In this document: piece after piece, positions 8,373 to 16,831 of the stretch
How the letters are laid out: every line of letters begins with the position of its first letter
Position numbering within the stretch: position 1 is the first letter of the stretch
Source of the DNA: Pseudomonadota bacterium
GTDB lineage: Bacteria; Pseudomonadota; Gammaproteobacteria; Burkholderiales; Burkholderiaceae_F
Assembly (NCBI GenBank): GCA_021825945.1
Contig: JAKAFN010000012.1
Coordinates: 1 to 46,093, forward strand
Direction of reading: 5' to 3'
Length of the DNA stretch: 46,093 nt
Position numbers and translations under genes: made by a program
The notes under the pieces: generated by a model
Seen by the model: only the letters and a program-made list of their open reading frames with translations
The model's database searches: none
What the model was told of the DNA's origin: nothing

Positions 8373-9641
8373 TCAGCCGAAGAGATTCGGGAACAGCGCG
8401 CTGATCCCGTACAGGGTGGACAGAACGATGATCACGACCACGATCGTCCCGCCGATGACATTCTGCACGCGCGTATTGGCGTATTCGCCCATGTGCTCCT
8501 TGTCGTTGAGCAGCAGGATGAGGAATACCAGCGCCGCCGGCAGCAGCGTCACCGCGATCACCTGCACGAATAGCGTGATCAGCACGAGCGGCGCACCGGG
8601 GATGAGCACGACCGCGCCCGCCGTGACCAGCGTCAGGAAGTACGAGACGTAGAACCAGGGCGCCTCGCGGATGTTGGTATTCAGCGAGTGCGCCCAACCG
8701 AAAATCTCGCCGAAGGCCCACGAACTCGCCAGCGAGATGCAAATCGCCCCCAGCAGGCCGGCATCGAACAGGCCGATCGCCATGAACGTCCCGACCCAAT
8801 GGTGGGTATTCTGCAACAGGAGCGATGCCTGCGCCGCGCTGTCGATGTTGACGCCCTCGAGTGCCGTGCCGGTGACGACGACGATGAAGATCGCGACCAC
8901 GATGGTCAGGATCGAACCCAGCCAGGTATCGAACCGCCCCCAGGGAATGTCCTTTTCGAGCATCCCCTTGTCGACCACCGCACTCTGCTGAAAAAACAGC
9001 ATCCAGGGCGCGATCGTCGTGCCGATGTTGGCCATCAGGAAGAAGAACATCTGGCCGTTGAACCCACCCGGGAAGTTCGGAATCAGTCCGTGCTGCAGGA
9101 TGTCGTGCACCGAGGGATGGACCAGGAACGCACCGGGGATGTATACGAGATTGAGTGCGCAGAAGAGCAGCGCGATCTTCTCCCAGGTCCAATAGCGGCC
9201 CGTCAGCATGATCCCGCACAACAACACCACGACCGCGGCGGTGGTGAGCCAGGCGGGAATGCCGAAGATCTGCATCGCCGAGGTCATGCCGACGAACTCG
9301 GTGACGAGCGTGAGCCAGTCGACGATCATCAGATCGATGAGCGAGAACCATCCCCAGAATGCGCCGAACCCGGAAAAGATCGCTTCGGCGTGCCCGCGCT
9401 TGGTGACGGCGCCCAGGCGCACCGTCATCTCCTGCACGTAGTAGGCCACCGGGATCAGCAACAGCAGGAACCAGATCAGGCCATAGCCGTACTTCGATCC
9501 GGTGGCGGCGTAGGTGGTGATGCCGCCGGCGTCGTTGTCGGCGACCATGACGACGATGCCGGGACCGGCGATGACCAGGTATAACCGGATCGCCTTGGCA
9601 ACCGTACGGAGTTGGTAGTAGAGCTTGGCAAAGAGGTTCAT
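8373..9641 (-). CDS. SLC11/NRAMP-family divalent metal transporter, magnesium-type (NRMT-like)
   Basis: Integral membrane protein of 422 residues with about 11 hydrophobic helices in the SLC11 fold. The helix-1 metal motif, DPGN in manganese/iron NRAMPs, reads DAGG here (residues 37-40, within VADNDAGGITTYAATGSKYGYG). The helix-6 motif, MPHN in NRAMPs, reads APWM (211-214, within IGTTIAPWMLFFQQSAVV). Replacement of the Asn by Gly and the Met by Ala is what is known for NRAMP-related magnesium transporters (NRMTs). I therefore infer Mg2+ (possibly Mn2+) as substrate rather than Fe2+. It is the first gene of a three-gene unit ending with an MgtE-like sensor protein, which supports Mg2+. The ATG at 9641 lacks an obvious ribosome-binding site. 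Confidence 0.85.
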   Translation of the reverse strand: MNLFAKLYYQLRTVAKAIRLYLVIAGPGIVVMVADNDAGGITTYAATGSKYGYGLIWFLLLLIPVAYYVQEMTVRLGAVTKRGHAEAIFSGFGAFWGWFSLIDLMIVDWLTLVTEFVGMTSAMQIFGIPAWLTTAAVVVLLCGIMLTGRYWTWEKIALLFCALNLVYIPGAFLVHPSVHDILQHGLIPNFPGGFNGQMFFFLMANIGTTIAPWMLFFQQSAVVDKGMLEKDIPWGRFDTWLGSILTIVVAIFIVVVTGTALEGVNIDSAAQASLLLQNTHHWVGTFMAIGLFDAGLLGAICISLASSWAFGEIFGWAHSLNTNIREAPWFYVSYFLTLVTAGAVVLIPGAPLVLITLFVQVIAVTLLPAALVFLILLLNDKEHMGEYANTRVQNVIGGTIVVVIIVLSTLYGISALFPNLFG

Positions 9642-9742
9642 CGCGGGCGTCGAGTCTACGCGAGGAACGCGCCGCGGGCATTACCGGATAACGACAGATC
9701 GGGTACACGGTCCGGGTCGCAACCGCGATCGGCCGCGCTCAC

Positions 9743-9776
9743 CCCCGCCCTCTCCCGCAAGCGGGAGAGGGCGGGG
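9743..9776. repeat. REP-like palindrome, copy 2
   Basis: Perfect 16-bp arms (9743-9758 and 9761-9776) with a two-base AA loop, sharing the CTCTCCCGC/GCGGGAGAG core with the copy at 3906-3933. It lies in the 176-base gap between pilU and the transporter gene, both on the minus strand. It may stabilise or end the pilTU message. The rest of this gap shows no convincing promoter. Confidence 0.75.
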
Positions 9777-9817
9777 AACGCACGGATGACACGCCGCACC
9801 CTGCGCGACGCGCCACA

Positions 9818-10960
9818 CTAACTGCTCAACCCCAGGTGCTCGATCCCGCGATTGATGGTGGCCATGCCGCCGAAGAGTTTGGAGTTGAGCTTGATCTGCA
9901 AGCGCAGATCGTTTACCGAGTCGGCGTTGCGCAAGGCGTCTTCGTAGGAGATCGTTTCCGACTCGTGCAGATCGAAGAGCGCCTGGTCGAAGGTTTGCAT
10001 GCCCTGATCGCGGGAGCGCTTCATGACCTCCCGGATCTCGTGCACGTCGCCTTTGAAGATGAGGTCGGAGACGAGCGGCGAATTCAGCAGCACCTCCACC
10101 GCCGGAACCCGTCCCTTGCGATCCTTCAGCGGCAGCAGGCGCTGCGAAATCATCGCGCGCAGATTCAGCGACAGGTCCATCAGCAGTTGCGCGCGCCGAT
10201 CCTCGGGGAAGAAGTTGACCACCCGATCGAGGGCCTGATTGGTGTTGTTGGCATGCAAGGTGCACATCACTAGGTGGCCGGTCTCCGCGAATTCGATCGC
10301 GTGCTCCATCGTCGCGCGGTCGCGAACCTCCCCGATCAGGATCACGTCGGGAGCTTGACGCAGCGTATTGCGCAGCGCCACGTGCCAGTCATTGCAATCG
10401 ACGCCGACCTCCCGCTGCGTGACGATGCAGTTGCGGTGGGGATGAACGAATTCGATCGGGTCTTCGATGGTGATGATGTGTCCCTGGCTGTGCTCGTTGC
10501 GGTAGCCCACCATCGCCGCAAGGGTGGAGGATTTCCCCGACCCGGTGGCGCCGACAACCATCACGATGCCGCGCTTGGTCATCGCCAAGTCGTTGACGAG
10601 CGGCGGCAGGCTCAGGCTTTCGACCGTGGGAATGGAGTCCGCGATGGTGCGCAGGACGATTCCAACCCGCCCCTGCTGCACGAAGGCCGAAACGCGAAAC
10701 CGCCCGATCCCGGTCGGGTTGATGGCGAAGTTGCATTCCTTGCTCGCCTCGAACTCCGACGCCTGCCGATCGTTCATGATCGCACGCACCAGTTCCGCCG
10801 TGTGCTGAGCGGTGAGCGGCTGGTTCGATACCGGCACCACCCGCCCGTCGATCTTGAACGCCGGCGGGAATTCCGCGGTCAGGAACAGGTCGGACCCCTT
10901 CTTCTGCAGCAGCAGTCGGAGCAGGTCATGCGTGAACCGTATGGCTTGGTCGCGATCCAT
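9818..10960 (-). CDS. pilU: Type IV pilus retraction ATPase PilU
   Basis: PilT-paralogue hexameric ATPase that assists pilus retraction and twitching motility at the cytosolic face of the pilus base. Starting at ATG 10960, preceded by GGAGG six bases upstream, it has 380 residues. Walker A GATGSGKSS begins at residue 137; the Asp box IITIEDPIEFVH, the Walker B region DVILIGEVRDR and the His box HLVMCTLHANN follow. The PilU identity is supported by the start MDRDQAIRFTHDLLRLL and by the QGRVGIVLRTI and QTFDQALFDL segments, which differ from PilT. It lies 16 bases downstream of pilT. Confidence 0.94.
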   Translation of the reverse strand: MDRDQAIRFTHDLLRLLLQKKGSDLFLTAEFPPAFKIDGRVVPVSNQPLTAQHTAELVRAIMNDRQASEFEASKECNFAINPTGIGRFRVSAFVQQGRVGIVLRTIADSIPTVESLSLPPLVNDLAMTKRGIVMVVGATGSGKSSTLAAMVGYRNEHSQGHIITIEDPIEFVHPHRNCIVTQREVGVDCNDWHVALRNTLRQAPDVILIGEVRDRATMEHAIEFAETGHLVMCTLHANNTNQALDRVVNFFPEDRRAQLLMDLSLNLRAMISQRLLPLKDRKGRVPAVEVLLNSPLVSDLIFKGDVHEIREVMKRSRDQGMQTFDQALFDLHESETISYEDALRNADSVNDLRLQIKLNSKLFGGMATINRGIEHLGLSS

Positions 10961-10976
10961 GGCATCCTCCGGGACT

Positions 10977-12020
10977 TCAGCCCGCGAAATTCTCCGGACT
11001 CTTGGCATAGGAGCGCGCGTCGGCCGCGCTCACGACGTTGCGCCGAACCAGGTCGATCATGCACTGATCCAAGGTCTGCATGCCGAACTGGCTTCCCGTC
11101 TGGATCATCGAGTACATCTGGGCGATCTTGCTTTCGCGGATCAGATTGCGGATCGCCGGGGTACCGACCATGATTTCGTGCGCGGCCGTGCGGCCGCTGC
11201 CGTCCTTGAGCTTGATCAGAACCTGGGAGATGACGGCGACCAGCGATTCCGAGAGCATCGCCCGGACCATATCCTTTTCCGCGGCCGGGAACACGTCGAC
11301 GATCCGGTCGATCGTCTTGGCCGCCGATGAGGTATGCAAGGTCCCGAAGACCAGATGCCCGGTTTCCGCCGCCGTCAGCGCCAGGCGGATCGTTTCCAGA
11401 TCGCGCAACTCCCCGACCAGGATCACGTCCGGGTCTTCGCGCAACGCCGATCGCAGGGCGTTGGAAAACGACAACGTGTGCGCGCCGACCTCGCGCTGGT
11501 TGATCACGCACTTGCGCGGTTCATGCACGAATTCGATCGGATCCTCGATCGTCAGCACATGGCCGTACGACGTATTGTTGACGTGGTCGACCATGGCCGC
11601 GAGGGTGGTGGACTTTCCGGAACCCGTCGGCCCGGTGACCAACACCAAGCCGCGCGGCTTGGACGCGAAGTCCGCGAACACCCGCGGCGTATGGAGTTCC
11701 TCCAGGGTCAGAACCCGCGACGGAATCGTCCGGATGACTGCCGCGGCCCCGCGGTCCTGGTTGAAAACATTGACCCGGAAACGCGCCAACCCGGCGATTT
11801 CAAAGGAAAAATCGCACTCGAGATGTTCGTCGTACTGCTTGCGCTGGGAATCGCTCATGATGTCGTACACCATGCCGTGCACTTCCTCGTGATCCAGCGG
11901 CGGCAGATTGATGCGACGCACGTCGCCATGCACGCGGATCATCGGCGGCAACCCCGCCGACAGATGCAGGTCCGATGCCTTGTTCTTGACGGAAAACGCG
12001 AGGAGTTCGGAAATATCCAT
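10977..12020 (-). CDS. pilT: Type IV pilus retraction ATPase PilT
   Basis: Hexameric AAA-type motor that depolymerises PilA pilin to retract type IV pili. The ATG at 12020 gives the canonical start MDISELLAFSVKNKASDLHL and 347 residues. Walker A GPTGSGKSTT starts at residue 130; the Asp box VLTIEDPIEFVHE, Walker B DVILVGELRDL, the His box HLVFGTLHTSSA and the family C-terminal AIRNLIRESKIAQMYSMIQTG (containing the AIRNLIRE retraction motif) follow. It forms an operon with pilU and has a plausible promoter at 12052-12080. Confidence 0.97.
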   Translation of the reverse strand: MDISELLAFSVKNKASDLHLSAGLPPMIRVHGDVRRINLPPLDHEEVHGMVYDIMSDSQRKQYDEHLECDFSFEIAGLARFRVNVFNQDRGAAAVIRTIPSRVLTLEELHTPRVFADFASKPRGLVLVTGPTGSGKSTTLAAMVDHVNNTSYGHVLTIEDPIEFVHEPRKCVINQREVGAHTLSFSNALRSALREDPDVILVGELRDLETIRLALTAAETGHLVFGTLHTSSAAKTIDRIVDVFPAAEKDMVRAMLSESLVAVISQVLIKLKDGSGRTAAHEIMVGTPAIRNLIRESKIAQMYSMIQTGSQFGMQTLDQCMIDLVRRNVVSAADARSYAKSPENFAG

Positions 12021-12051
12021 GGGCGGGCGCCGCGTGTGTCGAGGTCCCGGT

Positions 12052-12080
12052 AGCATACGGTAGGCTTCTGGGATGTGTAA
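12052..12080 (-). promoter_or_regulatory. Predicted pilTU promoter
   Basis: On the minus strand TTACAC (12080-12075) and TATGCT (12057-12052) are separated by 17 bases, each matching four of six sigma70 consensus positions. The -35 element overlaps the first codons of the divergent yggS gene. Confidence 0.45.
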
Positions 12081-12813
12081 CGGTAAATTGGCGTCTTCCG
12101 ACCCGTCTGCGCTGGCGCTTCGTCTCGATGCGGTATGCACGCGCATCCGGATGGCGGAGCAGGCCGCGAGCCGCCCCCCCGGCTCGGTCACCCTGATCGC
12201 CGTCAGCAAGACCTTCCCGGCGGAGGCGGTCGCGGCGGCGGCGCGCGCGGGCCAGAAAGCGTTCGGCGAAAGCTATGTGCAGGAGGCCGTCGACAAGATG
12301 GGCCGACTACGCTCGATGCCCGAATCCGGGCCGCTCCAATGGCACTTCATCGGACCGATCCAGAGCAACAAGACCCGGCCGATCGCCGAGCACTTCGACT
12401 GGGTTCAGTCGATCGATCGGATCCGGATCGCCCGGCGCCTGGCGGCGCAACGCCCCGCCGATCGCGCGCCGCTGCAGTCCCTGATCGAGGTCAACATCAG
12501 CGGCGAGGCCAGCAAAAGCGGCGTCGCCCCGGCGGACGTCCTCGAACTGGCACGGGAAATCCTCCGCCTGCCGGGCCTTCGCCTGCGCGGCTTGATGGCG
12601 ATTCCGGCGCCGGACCTGCCGCCCGCCGCGCAACGCGCGGCATTCCGCCGGTTGCGCACCTTGCAGGAAACCCTGCGGGCTGCGCTGAGCGGCCCATCCG
12701 CAGCCGGCATCGACACGCTATCCATGGGTATGTCGGCCGATTTTGAAACTGCCATCGCGGAAGGCGCAACCATGGTGCGCATCGGCACCGCGATTTTTGG
12801 GAAACGGACATGA
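12073..12813 (+). CDS. yggS: YggS-family pyridoxal phosphate homeostasis protein
   Basis: PLP-binding protein (PLPBP/COG0325) that buffers pyridoxal phosphate and affects amino-acid and vitamin B6 homeostasis. It is a single TIM-barrel resembling the N-terminal domain of alanine racemase. The PLP lysine is Lys46 in LIAVSKTFP. Other signatures are FGESYVQEAVDKM, WHFIGPIQSNK, the VNISGEASKSG segment and the C-terminal SMGMSADFETAIAEGATMVRIGTAIFG phosphate-binding region. It has 246 residues. It is divergent from pilT and overlaps proC by four bases, the usual yggS-proC pairing. Confidence 0.95.
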   Translation: MCNGKLASSDPSALALRLDAVCTRIRMAEQAASRPPGSVTLIAVSKTFPAEAVAAAARAGQKAFGESYVQEAVDKMGRLRSMPESGPLQWHFIGPIQSNKTRPIAEHFDWVQSIDRIRIARRLAAQRPADRAPLQSLIEVNISGEASKSGVAPADVLELAREILRLPGLRLRGLMAIPAPDLPPAAQRAAFRRLRTLQETLRAALSGPSAAGIDTLSMGMSADFETAIAEGATMVRIGTAIFGKRT

Positions 12814-13619
12814 AGATCGGATTCATCGGCGGCGGCAACATGGCGGCAGCCCTGATCGGCGGCCTACGCAAGCAGGGAACCCCCGCGTCGGCGATCCGCG
12901 TCGTCGAACGCGATGCCGCGCGGCGCGGTGCCCTTGCGACGGATTTCGGCATCCCCGTCACCGACACCCCCGACCGCGACCTGCTCGACGCCGAGGTGCT
13001 CGTCCTGGCGGTCAAGCCCGGACAGATCCGGGACGTCTGCGTAGCGCTCGACGCGCCCGTCCCCGGCCGACTCCTCGTTTCGATCGCGGCGGGCATTCCC
13101 AGCGCCTCGATCGCGCGCTGGGCCCGCACCGAATCGGTCGTGCGTGCGATGCCCAACACGCCGGCGTTGATCGGCGAAGGGATCACCGGCGCCTTTGCGC
13201 GCGACGGCGTCACCGCGACGCAGCGGGACGCCGCGACGCAGATCCTGCAAGCCGTCGGAGATGCGGTCTGGTTCGACGACGAAGCCATGCTCGACACCGT
13301 GACCGCCATCTCCGGCAGCGGCCCGGCGTACGTGTTCTATTTCCTCGAAGCATTGCAGGACGCCGCGCAGCGCATGGGGATGGACGCGGCCCAGGCGCGC
13401 CATTTCGCCGTCCGAACCGTCACCGGCGCCGCCCGGCTCGCCGCGCAGTCGCCGGAAAGCCTCGCCACCTTGCGCGAACGGGTGACCTCGAAAGGCGGCA
13501 CCACCGCGGCCGCGCTCGCGCAATTTGCGCGATCCGGCCTCCATGGCGCGATCATCGACGGCGCGCTCGCCGCCCAGGCACGGAGCCGGGAGCTGGCCCG
13601 CGAAGTCCCCGACGGTTGA
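12810..13619 (+). CDS. proC: Pyrroline-5-carboxylate reductase
   Basis: Last enzyme of proline biosynthesis, reducing pyrroline-5-carboxylate with NAD(P)H. The Rossmann motif GFIGGGNMA begins at residue 4. The family signatures VLAVKPGQI, RAMPNTPALIGEGITG and ISGSGPAYVFYFLEAL, and the C-terminal VTSKGGTTAAAL substrate-binding block, are all present. Its 269 residues are a normal length. The start overlaps the yggS stop (ATGA). Its stop codon lies within the -35 box of the following marR promoter. Confidence 0.97.
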   Translation: MKIGFIGGGNMAAALIGGLRKQGTPASAIRVVERDAARRGALATDFGIPVTDTPDRDLLDAEVLVLAVKPGQIRDVCVALDAPVPGRLLVSIAAGIPSASIARWARTESVVRAMPNTPALIGEGITGAFARDGVTATQRDAATQILQAVGDAVWFDDEAMLDTVTAISGSGPAYVFYFLEALQDAAQRMGMDAAQARHFAVRTVTGAARLAAQSPESLATLRERVTSKGGTTAAALAQFARSGLHGAIIDGALAAQARSRELAREVPDG

Positions 13620-13659
13620 CCATACTTGCCTAGGCAAGTATATTTGCTGCCTAGACAAC
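13616..13659 (+). promoter_or_regulatory. marR-pump promoter with operator embedded between -35 and -10
   Basis: TTGACC (13616-13621) and TATATT (13639-13644) are separated by exactly 17 bases. The spacer and -10 edge are filled by a perfect 20-bp palindrome (13622-13641, core TTGCCTAGGCAA). A second, imperfect copy of the core (TGCCTAGACAA, 13648-13658) follows just downstream. This is a typical MarR autoregulation layout: a repressor dimer on the palindrome would block RNA polymerase, and the second site would cover the transcription start. Confidence 0.75.
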
Positions 13660-13672
13660 CATTGAGTCCCCC

Positions 13673-14179
13673 ATGACCCTACCGGACGACGACCACCGGA
13701 CGCCACCTGCCGTGCGACCCGGCTATTACCGCGGCGAGTCGTACCGCATCGAGGAAAGTGTCGGCTTCCTGATGAAACAGGTGGTCGAGATGCTGTCGCG
13801 TGCCATGGACGAGCGCATGGAGGAATACAGCCTCACCGATGCGCAATGGCGGCCCTTGCTCATGCTGCAGCGCCATACCTCCGAAACGGCGACCGGCCTC
13901 GCGCGCAACGTCGGCTGCGATGCCGGGGCCGTCACCCGGATGATCGACCGCCTCGAAGACAAAGGGCTGGTGCGACGCGTGCGCAACCCGGACGACCGGC
14001 GCATCCAGAACATCGAACTGACCGAGGACGGAAAACGTGCCGTCGCGGTGGTACCGTACGTGATCTCGGACGTGCTCAACGCGCATCTTGCGGACCTTTC
14101 CGACGCGGACGTCGAACAACTCAAAAGCCTGCTCAAACGCATCCTCGCCCGAGGAAAGCAATCCCATGACGGCCGATAA
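13673..14179 (+). CDS. MarR-family transcriptional regulator of the adjacent emrAB pump
   Basis: Winged-helix dimeric repressor of 168 residues. The N-terminal region (about 1-60) is followed by a MarR winged helix: LTDAQWRPLLML, the recognition helix region GCDAGAVTRMIDRLEDKGLV and the wing RVRNPDDRRIQNIELTEDG, with a C-terminal dimerisation helix. It is the first gene of a four-gene unit with an outer-membrane lipoprotein, emrA and emrB, and overlaps the next gene by 14 bases. The palindromic operator in its promoter suggests autorepression relieved by a small ligand, often a phenolic compound or pump substrate in this family. The ligand is unknown here. Confidence 0.92.
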   Translation: MTLPDDDHRTPPAVRPGYYRGESYRIEESVGFLMKQVVEMLSRAMDERMEEYSLTDAQWRPLLMLQRHTSETATGLARNVGCDAGAVTRMIDRLEDKGLVRRVRNPDDRRIQNIELTEDGKRAVAVVPYVISDVLNAHLADLSDADVEQLKSLLKRILARGKQSHDGR

Positions 14180-15608
14180 CGACGTTCCGCAGGCGCACCG
14201 ACCCGATTTCCGCTTTCGCTTTGCAGCGCTCGTGATCGCGTCGCTGGTGCTCGGCGGCTGCGCGTCGACCCACGCCATCGCGCCGAAGGAAACCCTGCCG
14301 ACGACGGCGGCCCTCGCGAAACGCCTCGATCTGCGACCGGCACCGGCCGCCTCGCTGCCCTCGGCGCGCTGGTGGACACGCTACGGCGACGCCCAGCTCA
14401 CCCATTGGATCGACCTCGGATTGGCCGATAGTCCCGATCTGCGCATGGCCCAGGCGCGCCTTTCCCGGGCGCGCGCCGCGATCGCCTCGGCCCATGCGGC
14501 ATCCATGCCGACGCTTTCCGTCGATGGCAACAGCATTGCGCAACGCTATTCGTCGACAGGCATTTTCCCGCCGCCCTTCGGGGGCATGATCCATACCGTC
14601 AACACGCTGGGGCTGGACTCGGCCTGGGATTTCGACTTTTCCGGCCACATCGCCGACCAGGTCGATGCGGCACGCTGGCGAGCCCAGGCGCAGACATCCC
14701 GCCGCAACCTGGCCCGCGCGCAACTTGCGGCGGGCATCGCCCACGCCTATTTCACGCTGGCCCGCGAACAATCGGCGCGACGCATCCTGGTCCAGACCGA
14801 GGAAGCGCGCCGGCACACCCTCGGCCTCGTCCAGCTCCGCTTGCGTGCCGGTCTCGACACCCAGGTGCAACGGCACCTGGCGACGGTGCCGGTCCCGGTC
14901 ATCCGCGAAGAGATCGAGGAGGCCGATGAACGGATCGCCCTCGCGCGCCACGCGCTTGCCGTGCTTGCAGGGCAGGCGCCGCAAGCCGCCGATCGCGTCG
15001 ACGCGCACCTGCCCGCCGGGCCGGTGCTGAATCCACCCGCGGCGCTCCCGTTCGATCTGCTGTCCCGCCGACCCGACATCGCCGCGGCGCAGGCGCGCGC
15101 GCGCGCCGCGCTGCGCGATGTCGACGCCGCGCGGGCCTCCTTCTACCCCGACGTCAGCCTGAGCGCCCTGGTGGGCATCAACTCGATGACGACCCAGAGT
15201 TTCTTTCAATATGCCAGCCGCATCTGGCAGGTCGGCCCGGCGATCCACCTGCCGATCTTCGAAGGCGGGGCACTACGCGCGAACCTTCGCGCCAGCAGTG
15301 CGGATGCCGACGCCGCGATCGACGACTACAACGCCACCGTGCTGGGCGCCGCGCGCGAAGTCGCCGACACCCTGACATCGATCGGCTCCGTGCGCCGACA
15401 ACGCGAACAGCAGGCCCAGGCCACGCAGAACGCGCTCGCGGCGTACGAGCTGGCCCGCGTCCGCTTCCGCGCCGGCCTGGGCGACCGTCTTGCCGTTCTG
15501 AACGCACAGGAGGCCGTGCTCCGGCAACGCCGCGCCGCGCTCGATCTCCGATCGCGCGCCGCCGCCCTGGACGTCACGCTCGCCCTTGCTCTGGGCGGGG
15601 GCTATTAA
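14166..15608 (+). CDS. NodT-family outer membrane efflux lipoprotein
   Basis: TolC/OprM-type outer-membrane channel of a tripartite pump, 480 residues from ATG 14166, preceded by an AGGAAAG ribosome-binding site inside marR. A signal peptide ends in the lipobox LVLGGC with the lipid-acceptor Cys at residue 32. Two OEP repeats follow, with the family motifs RWWTRYGD, DSPDLRMAQARL, the LLSRRPDIAAAQ block that starts the second repeat and the VGPAIHLPIFEGG segment. It lies between marR and emrA, so it probably forms the exit duct for EmrAB. Confidence 0.92.
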   Translation: MTADNDVPQAHRPDFRFRFAALVIASLVLGGCASTHAIAPKETLPTTAALAKRLDLRPAPAASLPSARWWTRYGDAQLTHWIDLGLADSPDLRMAQARLSRARAAIASAHAASMPTLSVDGNSIAQRYSSTGIFPPPFGGMIHTVNTLGLDSAWDFDFSGHIADQVDAARWRAQAQTSRRNLARAQLAAGIAHAYFTLAREQSARRILVQTEEARRHTLGLVQLRLRAGLDTQVQRHLATVPVPVIREEIEEADERIALARHALAVLAGQAPQAADRVDAHLPAGPVLNPPAALPFDLLSRRPDIAAAQARARAALRDVDAARASFYPDVSLSALVGINSMTTQSFFQYASRIWQVGPAIHLPIFEGGALRANLRASSADADAAIDDYNATVLGAAREVADTLTSIGSVRRQREQQAQATQNALAAYELARVRFRAGLGDRLAVLNAQEAVLRQRRAALDLRSRAAALDVTLALALGGGY

Positions 15609-15631
15609 CGGTTCACTACTCGGGCCAATCC

Positions 15632-16831
15632 ATGGGAACGGAAACTCCGGCATCCGCCACGTCACCCCCCGCTCATACGGAGCCGACCGCGCCGGCGTCG
15701 TCGCCGTTACGCCGGCCCGCGCTGCGCATCGCGTTCTCGGTTTTCCTCCTCGTCGCCATCGGCGCTGCCGCCTACTGGTTCCTCATCGGCCGGAACTACG
15801 AGGACACCGACGACGCCTACGTGAACGGCCGGGTCATCCCGATCACGCCGCAGGTCGCCGGCACGGTCGTGACCGTAGGCGCGGACACCAATGACTCCGT
15901 GCACGCCGGTCAACTGCTGGTCCGCCTCGACCCCGCGGACACCCGCGTCGCGCTGGCGGCGCGGGAAGCGGAGCTCGCGCAAGCGGTGCGGCACACCCGA
16001 TCGCGCTTTGCCGACAACGGCGCGCTGCGGGCCGAAGTCGCCTTGCGACGGGCTCAGCTTGCGCGCGCCGACGACGATCTGCGCCGGCGCAACGCCGTAC
16101 GCGGCACCGGAGCGATCTCCCAGGAGGATCTCCGCCACGCGGAACTCGCCGTCGCCACCGCCCACGCCGCGCTCGAGAACGCCCGCGAGCAGCTGCGCGC
16201 CAACCTGGCGTATACCCGCGGGACCCGGGTGCAAACGCATCCCGACGTGCTCGCCGCCGCCGCGCGGGTCCGCGCCGCCTATCTCGACTGGAAACGGACG
16301 CGGATTCTCGCTCCGGTCGCCGGGCAGATCGCGCGACGGAGCGTCCAGGTCGGGCAGCGGGTCGCCCCGGGAACACCGATCATGGCCCTCGTCCCGATGC
16401 GCAACCTCTGGGTCGACGCCAACTTCAAGGAAGTGCAGATCACGCGCATGCGCATCGGACAGCCGGTACGACTGATCGCCGATCTCTACGGCAGCCATGT
16501 GCGCTACCACGGGCGAATCATCGGCTTCGCTGCGGGCACCGGCGCGGCCTTCGCCCTGCTCCCGGCACAGAATGCCACCGGAAACTGGATCAAGGTCGTC
16601 CAGCGCGTACCGGTTCGGATCGCGATCGACCCCGATGAACTGCGCGCACATCCGCTGCGCGTCGGCCTGTCGGTGCGCGCCACGGTGGACGTGCGCGACG
16701 ACCGCGGTCCGCTGATTTCCCTGCACAACCCGGCGGCGCCCGACGACCGCACGGACGTGTATGCCGGCGCGCTGCGCGAAGCCGACGCACTGGTGACGAA
16801 GATCGTCGCCGCAAACCTCATCAGCCGATGA
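15632..16831 (+). CDS. emrA: EmrA-type membrane fusion protein
   Basis: Periplasmic adaptor (HlyD/EmrA family) linking an MFS pump to an outer-membrane channel, 399 residues. It has a cytosolic Pro/Ala-rich N-terminus, a single transmembrane helix at about residues 32-53, and the EmrA hallmark YEDTDDAYVNGRVIPITPQVAGTV. A lipoyl half, a long coiled-coil hairpin (about 105-205) and the barrel with APVAGQIARRSVQVGQRV and NLWVDANFKEVQ follow. It ends overlapping emrB by four bases (ATGA). Confidence 0.95.
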   Translation: MGTETPASATSPPAHTEPTAPASSPLRRPALRIAFSVFLLVAIGAAAYWFLIGRNYEDTDDAYVNGRVIPITPQVAGTVVTVGADTNDSVHAGQLLVRLDPADTRVALAAREAELAQAVRHTRSRFADNGALRAEVALRRAQLARADDDLRRRNAVRGTGAISQEDLRHAELAVATAHAALENAREQLRANLAYTRGTRVQTHPDVLAAAARVRAAYLDWKRTRILAPVAGQIARRSVQVGQRVAPGTPIMALVPMRNLWVDANFKEVQITRMRIGQPVRLIADLYGSHVRYHGRIIGFAAGTGAAFALLPAQNATGNWIKVVQRVPVRIAIDPDELRAHPLRVGLSVRATVDVRDDRGPLISLHNPAAPDDRTDVYAGALREADALVTKIVAANLISR

